A stretch of 64,000 nt of DNA from Nymphaea colorata (GCF_008831285.2 NC_045148.1:1054001-1118000), one strand, 5' to 3'; counted from the first letter of the stretch, positions 1 through 11,610 are shown. Numbers and translations are program-made. Notes: generated by a model not told the origin, from the sequence alone.

Positions 1-1105
1 TCTTAGTCAATGTCATCGATGCGAAGTAGATACATTCATGATGTAGTTGGTATCAGCTTATGCAGTTATCTTTTGCCTTTGCTGCCTTTTTTACACTACC
101 ACGTGGATTTGAGGTGTTTTCTGTGGCCTTACATGTTCCACGAGTTAGATAAGAGTTTATAAGACATAGCAAGAGAAGTGCAGGCGGTCCTCTGTGACTT
201 GCCAAGAGAACAGCTTGTGAGAGCCATACACATCCACATGCATGCACTAGAATCCGGACATGTTTATATGTTTTATTGTTTTCTAAATCATTAACTCATG
301 AGTTATTCTTAAATGTGTTCCAATACAAAGTCTGGTTCTTATATTGCCTCATTATCTTTGTTTTTCACATCTTCCATGATTTTTTTAAACTGAGATTTGA
401 GGAGGGAGGCAGTTAAGTTCTTGTTTAGTCTGTATATTATGTGAATAGCATTTGGAGATTTTCCATTTTGTTCTTGCTTTTCATGGACAAAACTTGATCT
501 TTTATTGGTCCACTTTTTTGTCATCTTGCTGCCTCTATCATCATTTTCTTTGGATCTGGTCCACTTATTCTTATCTCTTTTTGTGTTATTTCTTCACCTA
601 TCTTGTCAAGCTTTACCTTTATAAATGGCAATCTAGGTACTATTTTTTGACATATATTCACTAAACATCCTCGGTTATAGTTTTTCAGTCATTCATTTTT
701 TTTTTAATCTTTTGGTTGCAAGATTACTCATGAGTAAATTGAGTATTTCAAGCTGCTTATGCATGCATATTTTGATATTCAAGTGAAGAACTTAAGCAAA
801 GGCGTTTATGGGATTTTCAAGATGTGTTAAATATCTTGTTCTCTAATGGTAATTGTAGTCGTGATGCACTAATTTTGAGCTCTATGATTTTGTCATTTCG
901 TTTTTTTTTTTTTTTTTTTTTTTAGTGCATGTACTGGTATGTGTTTGGCGTGAAATTAGGTAATTGATGCAAGCTATGCCGCTTCTTGATAATGATGATG
1001 CTTCTCTATCTCATGCTTATTATTTATGAATTTGCACATTTGCATCCTGATTGAGGTGCCTCCATGTTTTGGTCATGTGTGTGTGATACGCTTCTGTCTC
1101 TGCAG
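1..1105. other. Left-edge non-coding DNA, probably metaxin intron 1
   Basis: No convincing exon is visible. The metaxin exon starting at 1106 lacks the family's N-terminal thioredoxin-like segment, so the first coding exon probably lies left of the window and this stretch is intron. It is AT-rich, has a T run at about 901-923, and ends in a normal pyrimidine-rich acceptor (ctgtctctgcag). Confidence 0.55.
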
Positions 1106-3182
1106 AAGACATACCATCAGTGGAATATGGTGATTATGTAGCATTCAACAGTGAAAAGGGTGGAACTATTGAAGGATTGAAAGAAGATGGAATCCTTGAT
1201 ATGGATTCAAAACTTCTTAGTCACTCAATTCCTGAGTGGTTAGCAATGAAGGCAATGATTGATTCATGGCTTGCAGATGCTTTAGCTTATGAACTCTGGA
1301 TCGGTTCTGGTGGTAGTGCAGTTCGTCAAATCTATTACTCTGATCTCCCTTGGATAATTGGGAAGGCTCTTCACTGGAAGCAAACTCAAGCTGCGAAGCA
1401 AAGGCTTGGGATCACAATGTCTAATACTGCTGAAAGAGAGGCTGAGGTATACAATTTCAGCTCGCATATTGATGATTGATGTTTCGTCTCTTCAGACAGT
1501 TTAGCATGTAAGACTGTCTTACTCTGAAGAAAAAGTTGTTTTGTTTAATTTGTAATAGAAAAAATCATACTCAATTTCTTGTTTAAATAACATTTATTTC
1601 TTTAAATGTAATTTGTTATCTTGATTTTTCTTTGAAACGAAAGCTAAAACTGGTCTTTCAACACCTAATTTAGTACCTGACTGGAGAAGTTTAATTGCTG
1701 GGAGAGTTTATCTAAGTGCATCTGAAAATACCCTCCAACATCTTTGTTATTGCTGCCTGGCCGGAAAACATAGAAACTGCATACTTCAGCTTGCATTCTC
1801 TTATTGAGGTCTAAATGACATTTGGAGTTTTTATCTAAGTGTTATTCTCAATCAATCACTCCCTTCAGAATCTCACTGTTTCTAGGTGCTCAAAGGATTT
1901 TGCAAGCATCATCAAAATGCCCCTAAAAGATTGCACACACTGTGGTCTGCAGGTCTACTATTGTTTCCAGCTGGTTGGCTCCTCTTTATGGGTCAAAATT
2001 ATCCGAATAGTAGCCAACAAGCAATGTTAGCACCAATTGTTTAACACAGTTGTTTTGCATAGATTTTCAGGAAGGCTACAAAAGCATATGAGGCACTCTC
2101 TGCAAAACTAGGGGAGAACAATTTTTTCTTTGAGGATAGGTATACTAAAAATTACATTCTTGTTTCATTCTCTAATCTCTATGTATTCCAGTCTGGTTTT
2201 AAAACTTGACTAAACAAGTTTGAGTTACCTCAGTTGCTTTTATGTTTTTCAGGCCAACAAGTTTGGATGCTGCTATGCTTGGGCATACGCTGTTCGTTCT
2301 TCATGCTCTATCTGTGAGTTCTCCATATGGACATTCTGTATCTAATACGTGTACCAGTACGCTTGATGCTAGAAGAGAAATGTAGTCATTTATGTATTGG
2401 TGTTTGTAATGCTGATTTGCATTTCTGTTGTTTTCTAAAGCATTTTGTAACTCTTCACAACTTTATTGTTTTGTCTTCTGTGAAACTTCTTGCATATTGC
2501 AAACCAAAGATTCTTCTTTTACTGATGACTTCATCTAATAACCTAGGATTCATCTACATTGAGGTCTCAGCTCACAAGACATGAAAATCTTGTCAGATAT
2601 TCAGAGAACCTCAAGGTAGAGTTCTTGGAAGATAGTTCAACATCTGTTCCCAGATCTCCTTTTGAACCATCAACATCATCAATGCCAAGCAGAAAATCTG
2701 CACCATACGGAAGTAAGTATGAGATAACCGTCCAGCTAGAAGTGTAATTTAGAGAATATATTTATTGGTCGTGATTGTTTCGTGTCCTTTTGTGAAAAGG
2801 TTGAGCTATGAACTCTGCAATTTTTTGTTTGGTCGTGATTTTTTTTGGACACTTAAATCTTTTCTTTGTCAAATGTAGAAAGTGCTGTACCACTTTCATT
2901 TTCTGACTATGCTCAAGTTCCCCATTAGTGTTCTTGGACGTTCATCCATGTTTATGGAAGTGCTAACCCACATGTTCATCATGACACTAATGTTCAGCTA
3001 GTAAACCCAAGAGCAAGCCTAAGAAGGAAAAGACAGAAGAAGAGAAGGCATTCCGCAGAAGAGCAAAGTATTTCTTGTTAACGCAGCTTGTCGCTGTTCT
3101 TGTTTTTTTGACACTTATGGGTGGCTCGGAGGAAGCAGATATAGAGGTTGATGATGATGAAGGCATTGATTACGAGGACTAG
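1106..3182 (+). CDS. MTX1: Metaxin, mitochondrial outer-membrane import protein (5' partial, spliced)
   Basis: Plant metaxin is an outer mitochondrial membrane protein of the import and assembly (SAM-type) machinery, built from thioredoxin-like and GST-C-like domains. Exons read as 1106-1446, 2075-2139, 2253-2313, 2547-2712 and 2998-3182. The translation keeps the family's YVAFNSEKGG, IYYSDLPWII, RLGIT, AYEALSAKLGE, FFEDRPTSLDA and ENLVRYSENLK blocks in order. A lysine-rich stretch (SKPKSKPKKEKTEEEK) follows, then a C-terminal hydrophobic span (FLLTQLVAVLVFLTLMGG) and an acidic tail ending DYED. That tail-anchored ending is typical of plant metaxin. Exon phases agree if exon 2 uses the AG at 2073-2074 rather than the stronger-looking AG at 2069-2070, which would shift the frame. 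The 5' exon is outside the window. Identity is from recalled family similarity; boundaries are from splice signals. Confidence 0.9.
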
Positions 3183-4199
3183 GCTGGTGTGGTTGCCTTC
3201 TCCCCTCCCCTCCAAGCGTCAAATTTATTATTGAGTCTGGTTCTCTGTCAATTCATCAAAGATATTTAAATTATTGTAAGGTAGCTACTGTTCAGGATTT
3301 TTGGTTGAATTACAGATTCATTTGTCGTGATCTTCCTTCATGTCTTCATATTTCATACTTGTGACCGGAATCATGGTTAGACACTAAATTAGTTAAATCT
3401 CTGCTTCATGGCAGGCAGATTTGTAGGGTCTTGATCCAGTTTCAAGCGCTCAACTTGAGAATCCTTCAACCATGGGGGACTCGGTTGTGAATCTTTCTGA
3501 GCTTGCCTGTCCTTGTAGCTCATGGCTTGGCCTGTGCCGTGGGCTAAACTTGGCTTGATCCTTGGTTATGCAAATTTTCTGTTTGAATCAGATATTAGAC
3601 ACATCCATTTTCCCATTCAAAACATCCAAATACATCATACGCTGTGCTTCCGGAGGGAAAGACCTCGGATGCAATTCGAATCAGAGTTGGGTTTCACTTG
3701 TCAGAGCTAATTCTGACATGGGCCAATATTTAAATTCTAATTCAGTTTACTCCTCGTGCAAACCTATATCCAAATGCACATCCAAAGTGCATATATTTTA
3801 CCATTTTATGTCACATCCATTACTTTATAGGGAAGTCCTAGATTCAGTAATGTCTCAGCATTCTTGGGCTTGGATTGGTTATCCTCAATTGGGCCTTTTT
3901 TGGTCCAGATATAACAGAATTGGTTCGAATCTGACCCCTTTTCTCCACTAGATCTGAGCAACGTCAATATACATACATTATATATATATATTGTAGTTTT
4001 TGTTTTTCATGTAACAGACACTGAAACTCGCAAATGAACCCTCTCTTCTGGACAATGGTTGCCAAGTAGCCGGCCTCTGCTTAGTTAAAATGCATGCGTT
4101 GGATATGGAACGGCTAAAATTTTGCTGAGTTCTTACTTGAAGTTATTAGATTTTACCTGAAATCAAAGCTAGTTGCTATTTAGGTGCAGCTCATGATAC
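3183..4199. other. Metaxin 3' UTR and intergenic DNA
   Basis: Transcribed 3' flank of the metaxin gene followed by AT-rich intergenic DNA. Two overlapping ORFs (3522-3710 and 3562-3951) resemble no family I know and are probably chance. A short TA repeat lies at about 3980-3992. Confidence 0.5.
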
Positions 4200-4725
4200 T
4201 GTAAGCAACTTGGCCATTACCTTTAGCTGGCCTTGGATACTACTAACCGCTTTGCTCCTTCTAATGTACAACACACTCCTAAGATTATTGCTCACCAAGC
4301 TCGCTCTGGACTCTCATGGAAAATTGCAGGGAGCCCAAAGGGTGGTGGATCAGGGAATGCCCTATCTTTTGCCTCTCTCACGAAGCATATGAAAAAGTCC
4401 CACTCTCAGGGGAAGGATCTCCATTCCCAGATGGCCCTCATCTTTCAGGTGCCCCCTTTATGGCCAATCGACCCAGGAGACTATCGGGCCCTGCTCATAG
4501 ATATTTTTCTTTCCCCTCCTTGCTTCCAGTGAAAGACAAGCAAGTGCAAAGCAACATTCTGTCTACTCCATCTAGCCAGGACCTCACTATGGAAGTCGAT
4601 CCTGGCGAGTTGAGTGCTGATAGCAAGCTTGCCCCTTCCCTGCTGAAGGAGGAAACATAATCCCTCCTGGCTGATCCTCATCTGCCTTGTTGATTGAAGG
4701 TACTACCCTTTCGCCCCTTCCTTTT

Positions 4726-5450
4726 ATGAAGATCTTGAATTGGAATATCAGAGGGCTGGTCCGGAAGGAAGCCCAACGTGCGGTTTATAATTCTTTACAT
4801 GTGAAAAGTCCTGACATAGTGTTTTTACTAGATTCTATGCTTTCTGGTAATCACATTGCTACTTTCTTTAATAGACATAGCAAGTATAATTTTGTTTCGA
4901 ACCATGACCAAGCAGATGGTCGGGCTCGTGTTATTGCAGGATGGAACCCCACAACCATCGAGTTGTAGACATTATTCTTTGCAGGGATTGGATCAGTCTT
5001 ATTGACAAGAAGCGTAACGGGTCCCCAACTTTTGCTACTTTGGAGGCTACCTTCACCCTCATCGATTCACCCATCAAGCTGCTCTTTGTACTCTTAGCAA
5101 CTCTTCAAAAACTTGGTCCTCCCTGTTGGTGTGATTGGGGACTTTAATGCCGTCAGAGACAATAATGATAAAAGTGGTTGAGCCCATAATTCATCCTCTT
5201 GCAATGACTTCAATAAGTTCATAGCAGACAATAATTTCAGCATTGTTGACGACCCCAGTGACATTTCACCTGGAGCAATAATAGGAGAAACTCAGCTACG
5301 ATCTTGTGGAAATTGGACTGGGCAATGGTCAACGCCGCTTGGGTGCTTCAAGTTGGGGATCAGAATAGTCTTCAAATATTACCTAGGTGTGCTTCGGACC
5401 ACAGTATTCTGGTGCTCCGCTCTGTTAAAGTCTCTTATAGGAATCCTTTA
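4726..5450 (+). pseudogene. LINE endonuclease domain, broken
   Basis: Begins with MKILNWNIRGL, the usual start of plant L1 endonuclease domains, and continues with ALVxxxxPDIVFLLDS-like sequence. A later frame holds VIGDFNAVRD (about 5130-5159), the GDFN motif of the exonuclease-endonuclease-phosphatase fold that nicks target DNA for priming. The reading frame stops at 4968 and is then spread over other frames, with a further stop just after DKSG near 5180. It is part of the LINE at 4200-8880 and cannot make a functional enzyme. Confidence 0.8.
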
Positions 5451-5608
5451 AGAGGTTAGTTTAAGTTTAAGTTTAAATTCCTTAAGAATTGGAGCTTGAG
5501 AGATGAGTGTGTGGAAGTCATTTGCGAAGGTTGGAGCTATCAAGCCTTAGGGTGTGCCTTCATCCGTGTTCTATCCAAGCTTGAGGTTACTCGCAGCAAA
5601 CTTTCAGC

Positions 5609-7252
5609 TTGGAAGCTTGGAATAATCTGCATTACGGGAATATTCCCCAAAAAATTGACTCCCTTCATAAAGAGCTTAATGTTGTTCAAGCAAGAATGGA
5701 TAGTGGGGACTTATCCTTATCTGGCCTTGAGTATTGCATCAGACTTGAGTTGCAAGCTACTTTAAAGGAAGAAGAGCTGCTTTGGGCCCAAAAAGCCAAA
5801 ATTAATTGGCTGAAAAATGGCGATCGTAACACAAAATTTTATCAACAGGTTGCATCAGAGAGAAAATCTAGGCAGTCTCTTTCTACTATATTTGTGGGGG
5901 ACCTTACCATTGAGGCTCAAGACCAGATCAATGATGAATGTACCAAATTCTTTAAGGCGCTTCTTTGTGAAGATGCTGCCACTGGTTCTATGTTTGATCA
6001 TTTAAGCCCTAGTCCTATTGTTTCTAGGGAAGAAAATTTAGAGCTCCTTGCTCTTATCTCAGACTCAGAAATCAAACATGCAGTCTTTAGTTCTAAGGCT
6101 GATAGTGTTCTAGGACCTGACGGCTTCTCGGCTTTCTTCTACCAATGCTATTGGCACATTGTTCGAGACGATGTCACCAGGGCGATTAAGGAATTCTTTG
6201 AAACAGGTCGACTAGTCAAGAAGATCAACAGATCCATTCTAGTGCTTATCCCTAAGCATCAAGGCACTTGCTCGCCGCAAGACTTCAGGCCGATTGCGCT
6301 CTGTAACTCTCTTTATAAATTCATCACCAGTCATTTGCTTCCGTATGAGACCTATTCTGGCCAGAATTATTGCAGATTCACAAGGAGCCTTTACCAAGGG
6401 CAGAAAATTACATGATCAGGTTGCCATGGCTCACGAGGTTGTAAATTTCATGTTTGTCCATTATGTCCTGTCTGTGTGCTACCAATTGGACTTATCAAAG
6501 GCCTATGATCGAGTGAACTGGAATTTTCTTAGAAACTCCCTTCTCTCGCTGGGCTTTCATGATACTTGGATTGCACGCATTATGACATGCATCTCAATAG
6601 TTTCAATTGCGATTTTAGTCAATGTGTGGTGAGTCAATACTTTCATAACTCTCGTGGCCTCAGACAAGGTGATCCAATGTCACCACTCCTCTTGATTGGT
6701 ATCATGGAGTGTCTCCATAGGCGTATTCTGCATAGTGTAAACACGAATAAGCTTTGCGGGCCAACTATACCAAGGGTCGAGAAAGCGCCTGTGGAACTAT
6801 TCTTTGCTTATGATATAATTTTCTTCCTCCCACTTAAAGTGAAGTTTCTTCAAGAAATTAAAGGTATTATGAGTGATTTCGAAATGAAATCTGGTATGAA
6901 AGTTAATGATGCTAAGTTGAGAATAGTAACTTTCAATGCCCATGAAGACTTGAGCAACATGGTTGTGGCCTCTCTTCCTCTTAATTACCTGGGGCTTCCC
7001 CTTTTTATTGGAAAATTTAGCCCATATCTTTGCCAACCCCTTATTACGGAAGCTCAAAGGAAGCTGGCAGCATGGAAGGCCTCGCTACTATCTTATGCGG
7101 GTAGACTCTGCTTACTTCAATCCTCTTTTATACCTCCAATATTTTTTTGGTGTTCCCCCTTCAAACTTTCGAAAAAGATTATTCAGGTTCTCGTGCCCCT
7201 TGCAGCTAATTTTTATGGGCCTCTAACCTTGGACGCCGCAAACAACATTTAG
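5609..7252 (+). pseudogene. LINE reverse transcriptase, frameshifted and catalytically altered
   Basis: Shows the conserved L1 reverse transcriptase blocks in order: WLKNGDRNTKFYQ, GPDGFSAFFYQCYW, the LIPK and DFRPIALCN blocks, QGAFTKGRKLHDQV, the catalytic A block DLSKAYDRVNW (about 6490-6520), and RGLRQGDPMSPLL (about 6654-6693). The second catalytic block, normally FADD, reads FAYD (about 6803-6814), so one of the two metal-binding aspartates is lost. Frames change near 6340 and 6600. Together these show a long-dead element. Confidence 0.88.
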
Positions 7253-7509
7253 TTGCATGGAATAAACTTTGCAGACCGAAAGGAGAGGGTGGTGTGGGGC
7301 TTAGAAGCATTAAAGATCTTAACAGAGCCTACTTAGGAAATCTTGTTCTGCAGGTCAGTCATACAACTTTTTCTTAGGCTTCCCTTGCCTCAAAGAAATA
7401 TCTCAGCAACCACAGTCTATGGACACGTAAGGGTAAGGCAAAAGATTCTTCGTTCTGGAGATGTATAGAATGGGGTTGGGACGCCATTAAAAAGGAGGTC
7501 AGATGGTCT

Positions 7510-8229
7510 GTGGGAAATGGATTTACAGCTCGAGTGTGGTTGGATGATTGGGGGAAAGACATTTTGCTGTTCAAAGTCCATTCCTTTGAGTTCTATACTT
7601 TAGCGACCATGCATGCTTTTTCTATTGCAGAGTTAAAGCTTGCCATTCAACACAACTTAGATGATAAACGATTGGCTAAGGATGTTCTTCCCAATCTAAG
7701 TTCTATCCACCTTTCTCAATCTCTTGATTCGTGGCAATGGAAGAGCTTAGATTGGGATAATGTTTCTTGGCAGCTTATTTGGGAGGATATCCAAAAAAAA
7801 TGGAACACTTTTTATTGGAAAAAGACTATCTGAGATGTTGCGATTCCACCAAGGGCCCAATGATATGCATACATCGCGAGCGAAGGAAAGTTGAGCACTA
7901 TGGACAGCCTCCAACGTAGAGGGTTTCATCTGCCGAATAGATGCCCTCTTTGTCTTTCTGATGAGGAGTCTATTAATCACCTATTTTTTCATTGTCCGAT
8001 CACTTCTTTGGCATCTCATCCTTACAAAATTCCCGAAACCCTATGTTACTTTGAGATCGTTTCCACAAGGTATCTAGTGGTGGATCCCTCCTCTTTCAAG
8101 AGAGGATGGTTGAGCCGGTGTTGGCGAATTACCTTTCTAGTAGTAATTTGGAAAATTTGGGCATGGAGAAACTCATTAGTTTTTGAAGATCGTCCTATAT
8201 ATGCGACACAAAATATTGACAAAATGTAG
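7510..8229 (+). pseudogene. LINE C-terminal region with zf-RVT motif
   Basis: Two frames carry the C-terminal third of the LINE polyprotein. The first (7510-7833) has GNGFTARVWLDDW, a block common just after the reverse transcriptase in plant L1s. The second (7891-8229) has CPLCLSDEESINHLFFHCP, the zinc-knuckle-like zf-RVT motif, then WRITFLVVIWKIWAWRNSLVF. The break near 7833 is a stop and frameshift. A third ORF (8242-8790) continues to the element's 3' end without a domain I recognise. Confidence 0.8.
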
Positions 8230-8904
8230 AACGAGTGTTCCTTGATCTATCAATCTCTCAATTCGCCACCAGATCAGAGAAGAGAGATTTCACTTTGGGT
8301 TAAAACAAGCTTTCTTCTTGGCTTAAGTCTCCTTAAAGCATATTATGAGGTTCTAATTCAGATAGTTACTTCGAAAGTGGGTGATTTTGTTAAAGTTGGA
8401 GCACTGATCTCTACCAAAAGGCAGATTCGGAACAAGGAAGCGCTTCCTGGTTTCCTTTTCACATTCACTTCCCAACCTCTCTTCCATGAAACTACTAGCT
8501 TGGAACAATTATTGTCCATGATGCAAATTGAGGGGCAGAGTGTGCATATTCATTCTAGCAACATGCAGTGGGTTAAAGCTATGTGGGAGATGATCCGTGG
8601 TCAAATTCAACTTTTTCTATGCTTCCACAACATAAGTAGGCTGAAGTCACATCTCAAGTTCTGTTGTCATAACCCCTCTAAGGAACTAGATTTCTTTTTG
8701 TCTTATTCCTTGCAATCCAATGTTACCCTTCATTGGGACCCCTCCTCTTGTGGATGGAATTCGAACTCGTCAGTTAGCCCTGCACCATAAGTGACGTTTT
8801 TGGGCTTCTTTCTTGTGTACATTCCTTCCACTTTTTTTTTTGTATCTTTTATATCTTTTGTTAATATCTCAATAAAATGGTCGAGGGCTTCCCCCAACAG
8901 GATT

Positions 8905-9155
8905 GCATTGGAGAATAGGCTCGATCAGTACTATGGTGTATTTCTTTGTTCGGAGATCAAAGTTTATGAGATAGGTCCAGTTGTTCATGGCAACCCATGT
9001 TTGTTAGAGGTAAACAATGCACGAAATTTTATAAGGTTCACTTTTTTAGGTGCAAAACTTCGTTTAATGCAATTAATTAATTCATTTCCGCGTTGAATGA
9101 GAACTGTTTTTCCCTATTCTTTTTCTTTTTGGGATTTGGGCCATTTGGCCTACTT
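8905..9155 (+). repeat. Dispersed repeat, copy 1
   Basis: About 240 bp, sharing tracts with 11375-11610 and in part with 15690-15795. Shared strings include CAAAGTTTATGAGATA, GTTGTTCATGGCAACCC, TTAGAGGTAAACAATGCACG and TGAGAACTGTTTTTC. It opens a frame reading RLDQYYGVFLCSEIKVYEI then NPCLLEVNNARNFIRFTF, which may be a captured exon of a gene I do not recognise. It starts about 25 bp after the LINE 3' end, so the LINE may have inserted beside or into it. Confidence 0.75.
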
Positions 9156-9707
9156 ATAAATTTCATTTTATAAGGGACTAATTTTTTTAGAATATTATAA
9201 AAATTGATTTCGTTTGATTGGCAGACGCATAAAACCATTGGGAAAAATCATATTTTTTGGTAAATTTGTTTCAGAAACAGCTGAGTCAGATGAAGTGCTG
9301 TCTATGAACGGTGTCCATGGTTTTCAAAGGGAATCTGATACTAACAACTAGAGACGACAGCCACCTGTAAAGAGGTTGTACAAATTTCTAGCTTAATCGA
9401 GTCACCTCATTCATGATTCAACTTCCAATAAGCTGCGAATATTTAAAAAATTTATTTTCGAAAAAAGTGGATGAAAATATATAAAAACTAAAATACAATT
9501 ATTCTTAAAACGTTGAACAAACTAAAAACTGACATGCAGCGCCGTGGAATTAGTTGCACAATCAAAATATTCGTTTCCCTCGATTTGAATAAATTGATTC
9601 ATGCTAATCACAATTAAAACTCTTTATCGAAGAAACTAATTTTATAATATATATGTCGACAAAAATATTTTAAATTATTTATTAATTAGTTTTTATAAAA
9701 AAAAATT
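9156..9707. other. Intergenic AT-rich DNA
   Basis: No coding signal. It has many A and T runs and ends just before the first SnRK1 fragment. I see no clear repeat structure here. Confidence 0.5.
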
Positions 9708-10500
9708 GCAGTCCTGGGCATGTTGGTTGGCTGGAAATGACAGAAGTCCTAAAAGCTTTACAAGAGTTGAATGTTGGTTGGAAAAAGATTGGGCACTATA
9801 ACATGAAATGCAGGCCTATGTCACCTGAATGCGGGGTGCGGGTGCCGGTGCCGGTGCCGGTGCGGCACATCTCAAAAAAATTAGGTGCGGCGGTGCGGTG
9901 AAGATATTTTATTAATATTATTATTATTATTATTAATTTTTTGTAGAAATTGAATAACACAATTAAAATTATACATTTTTATGATAGTGAGAAAAAATCA
10001 AAAAAGAAATGTTTGAAAAAAAGGCAAACAGATCGTTTTATGAAAGTCACCATTCTTTAGTCCTGTATCGTTTTTTTTGAAAGAGAAAAGAGAACATATA
10101 ATATATCTATAAATGTATTAAATTAGATGCAACGGCAGATGGGGATTTGATTTTGTGGATTTTTAATCTGGTTTCATCCTGAAATCATATCCAGATCCAA
10201 ACCATACACACAATAAACTTGGTTTGGATTTGACTCGGAACTTGATCCAACTCCCCTGGGTGCGGTTTGGGTGCGCCTCATCATCGGGTGCGCACCTGGA
10301 GCGCACCCGCACCCGCAAAGCACCCGGTGCGGGTGCGAGCTCCTGGGAAACGCACCCAGGTGACATTGCTCCTGGCTATCCAAGCCAGCCTGAAAACGTA
10401 CTTAACCCTCAGCATATCAGCAATATCTACAGTAATGGCCCAATAATTGAAAGTGATGCAGTGGACGCTGCTGCAGTAAAGTTTGAATCGCCAGTAATTG
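9708..10500 (+). pseudogene. SnRK1 (KIN10-type) C-terminal exon fragment, interrupted
   Basis: Nucleotide match to the better-preserved fragment at 15251-15493. The first part (9708-9814) reads as MTEVLKALQELNVGWKKIGH then YNMKCR, the start of the KA1-like C-terminal domain of the SnRK1 catalytic subunit, the plant AMPK/SNF1 energy-sensor kinase. The second part (about 10367-10495) has QPENVLNPQHISNIYSNGP and VIESDA-like sequence up to KFES. A 549-bp inverted-repeat element (9818-10366) splits the exon at the point where the other copy reads through CRW-PG. No kinase domain accompanies it, so it is a fragment and non-functional. Confidence 0.85.
9818..10366. mobile_element. Inverted-repeat element with GGTGCGG-rich ends
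   Basis: The left end ATGTCACCTG and right end CAGGTGACAT are perfect 10-bp inverted repeats. Both ends then continue with G-rich (left) or C-rich (right) tandem blocks of GGTGCGG/GGTGCCGG type, giving long imperfect terminal inverted repeats. The AT-rich middle has no transposase. It interrupts the SnRK1 exon fragment, which sets both boundaries by comparison with 15340-15375. Flanks GCAGGCCT and TGCTCCTG give no clear target duplication, so the superfamily is unresolved (MULE- or hAT-like). Confidence 0.75.
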
Positions 10501-10791
10501 ACTGGTGTTTTGTGTCTCTGCATGGGTTTCATGAACCATCATAATTTTATGTTTGCATGCAGTTGATGCAAGTATATCGATCTACGAAAATTATCACTTA
10601 GTTACTTAGATCCAATCTCCATAATCTTTCAACATGTTTATGTATATAATGTCTTTGACTCGAAGGGTATACCAAATGTAAATACAGAATCTCTTGAACA
10701 TGATAAAATATTCTGACGTAGTAATAAGTAATTTTGAATACGTGTGGCTATTTTTTATGCTATGCTTTCCGTGATATGTTTTCGATCCTGG

Positions 10792-10984
10792 CAGGGCGAA
10801 GCCAGAGTTTTTTTCAGGAGTGAGCCAAACAATCCAACTTCGATGCGGGTAGGGCCAAACTGAACCCGAATATAAAAAATACATTGCACCACTAAATTTT
10901 TTTAGTTTTTTCAATGTATTTTTTTTTTTAAATAGTTGGGGTGGGGCCATGGCCTAGGTGGCCCACCCCCTCCCTCCTCCCCTG
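10792..10984 (-). mobile_element. Short non-autonomous hAT-like element (copy 1)
   Basis: Ends are CAGGGCGAAGCCAG and (reverse complement of the right end) CAGGGGAGGAGGGAGG, close to the common plant CAGGGGCGGAGCC-type ends. Flanking 8-mers GATCCTGG (10784-10791) and GATCTTGG (10985-10992) match at 7 of 8 bases, fitting the 8-bp target duplication of hAT elements. Read on the minus strand it aligns with the copy at 44065-44260, sharing the GGGCCAT, TACATTGAAAAAA and TTTGGCCC blocks. No transposase. Confidence 0.8.
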
Positions 10985-10992
10985 GATCTTGG

Positions 10993-11374
10993 CCGACCAA
11001 AATGTGCAAGTCTAGCTTGCCGAGCGGACGATGGAAGTTATTTATCGTGGTGACACGACTTCTCGTGTATATGGTTTGGTTGGATACGCAAATTCACAAA
11101 TTTACGCATGGGGGTCACCCATTGAACATTAGATTAACCTTCCATTCATCTGCTTCTAGCATGTTTGGAAGTTGTCCAGCCCATGTATCTTGGGTTATTG
11201 CCATCAAAGCTATGTTTGGAGAAGTAGAAAAGCTATACACAGAATTTCTGAGTGTCTGTGCTTTTCGAGATAAATCAACAACTAGAAAAGGCTCAAACAC
11301 GACGGACAACTCCATAAGCTGTTGAGAAATTGTGAGAAAAGTCCTGCAACTTCAGTTGAAGTTGCTGAAGCAAA
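10993..11374 (+). other. Unrecognised sequence with a possible exon-like frame
   Basis: A plus frame (to 11325) includes FGEVEKLYTEFLSVCAFRDK and looks somewhat protein-like, but I recognise no family and see no clear splice sites. It is continuous with repeat copy 2 downstream and lies in the same decayed block as the SnRK1 fragments, so it may be part of another captured or duplicated gene. Confidence 0.3.
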
Positions 11375-11610
11375 GAGACTCGATCACTACTGTGGTGTGT
11401 TTCTGTGTTCGGAGCTCAAAGTTTATGAGATATAACTAGTTGTTCATCGCAACCCGTATTTGTTAGAGGTAAACAATGCACGAAATTTTATGAGGTTCAC
11501 TTTTTTGAAGAGTAAGATGCGAAATTTCATTGAATGCAATTAATTACTTCATTTCCGCGTTGAATGAATGAGAACTGTTTTTCTTTCTTTTTGGGATTTG
11601 GCCCACTTAC
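11375..11610 (+). repeat. Dispersed repeat, copy 2
   Basis: Second copy of the repeat at 8905-9155, sharing GATCAcTACtgTGGTGTgTTTCTgTGTTCGGAG-type sequence (lower case where copies differ), the GTTAGAGGTAAACAATGCACG run and the trailing TTTTTGGGATTTGG block. Two small indels separate the copies, one adding GAATGA before the TGAGAACTG block. The frame YCGVFLCSELKVYEI is followed by a stop here, unlike copy 1. Confidence 0.75.

Larger units (their letters stand above)
4200..8880 (+). mobile_element. Degenerate L1-type LINE retrotransposon
   Basis: A non-LTR element in plus orientation. In order it carries a probable ORF1 tail (about 4210-4680), an apurinic-type endonuclease (from 4726), a long reverse transcriptase (about 5609-7252) and a C-terminal zf-RVT region (7891-8229). 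The 3' end is set near 8880, after a T-rich stretch and a tail with AATAAAATGG; downstream sequence matches a repeat found elsewhere in the window (see 8905-9155). The coding region is broken by many frameshifts and stops, so the element is dead. I could not find a reliable target-site duplication, and the 5' edge is approximate. Confidence 0.85.

Noticed and set aside
10224-10544. 106-codon ORF rich in Arg/Thr
   Set aside because: It runs through the G/C-rich end of an inverted-repeat element into a pseudogene exon; no domain.
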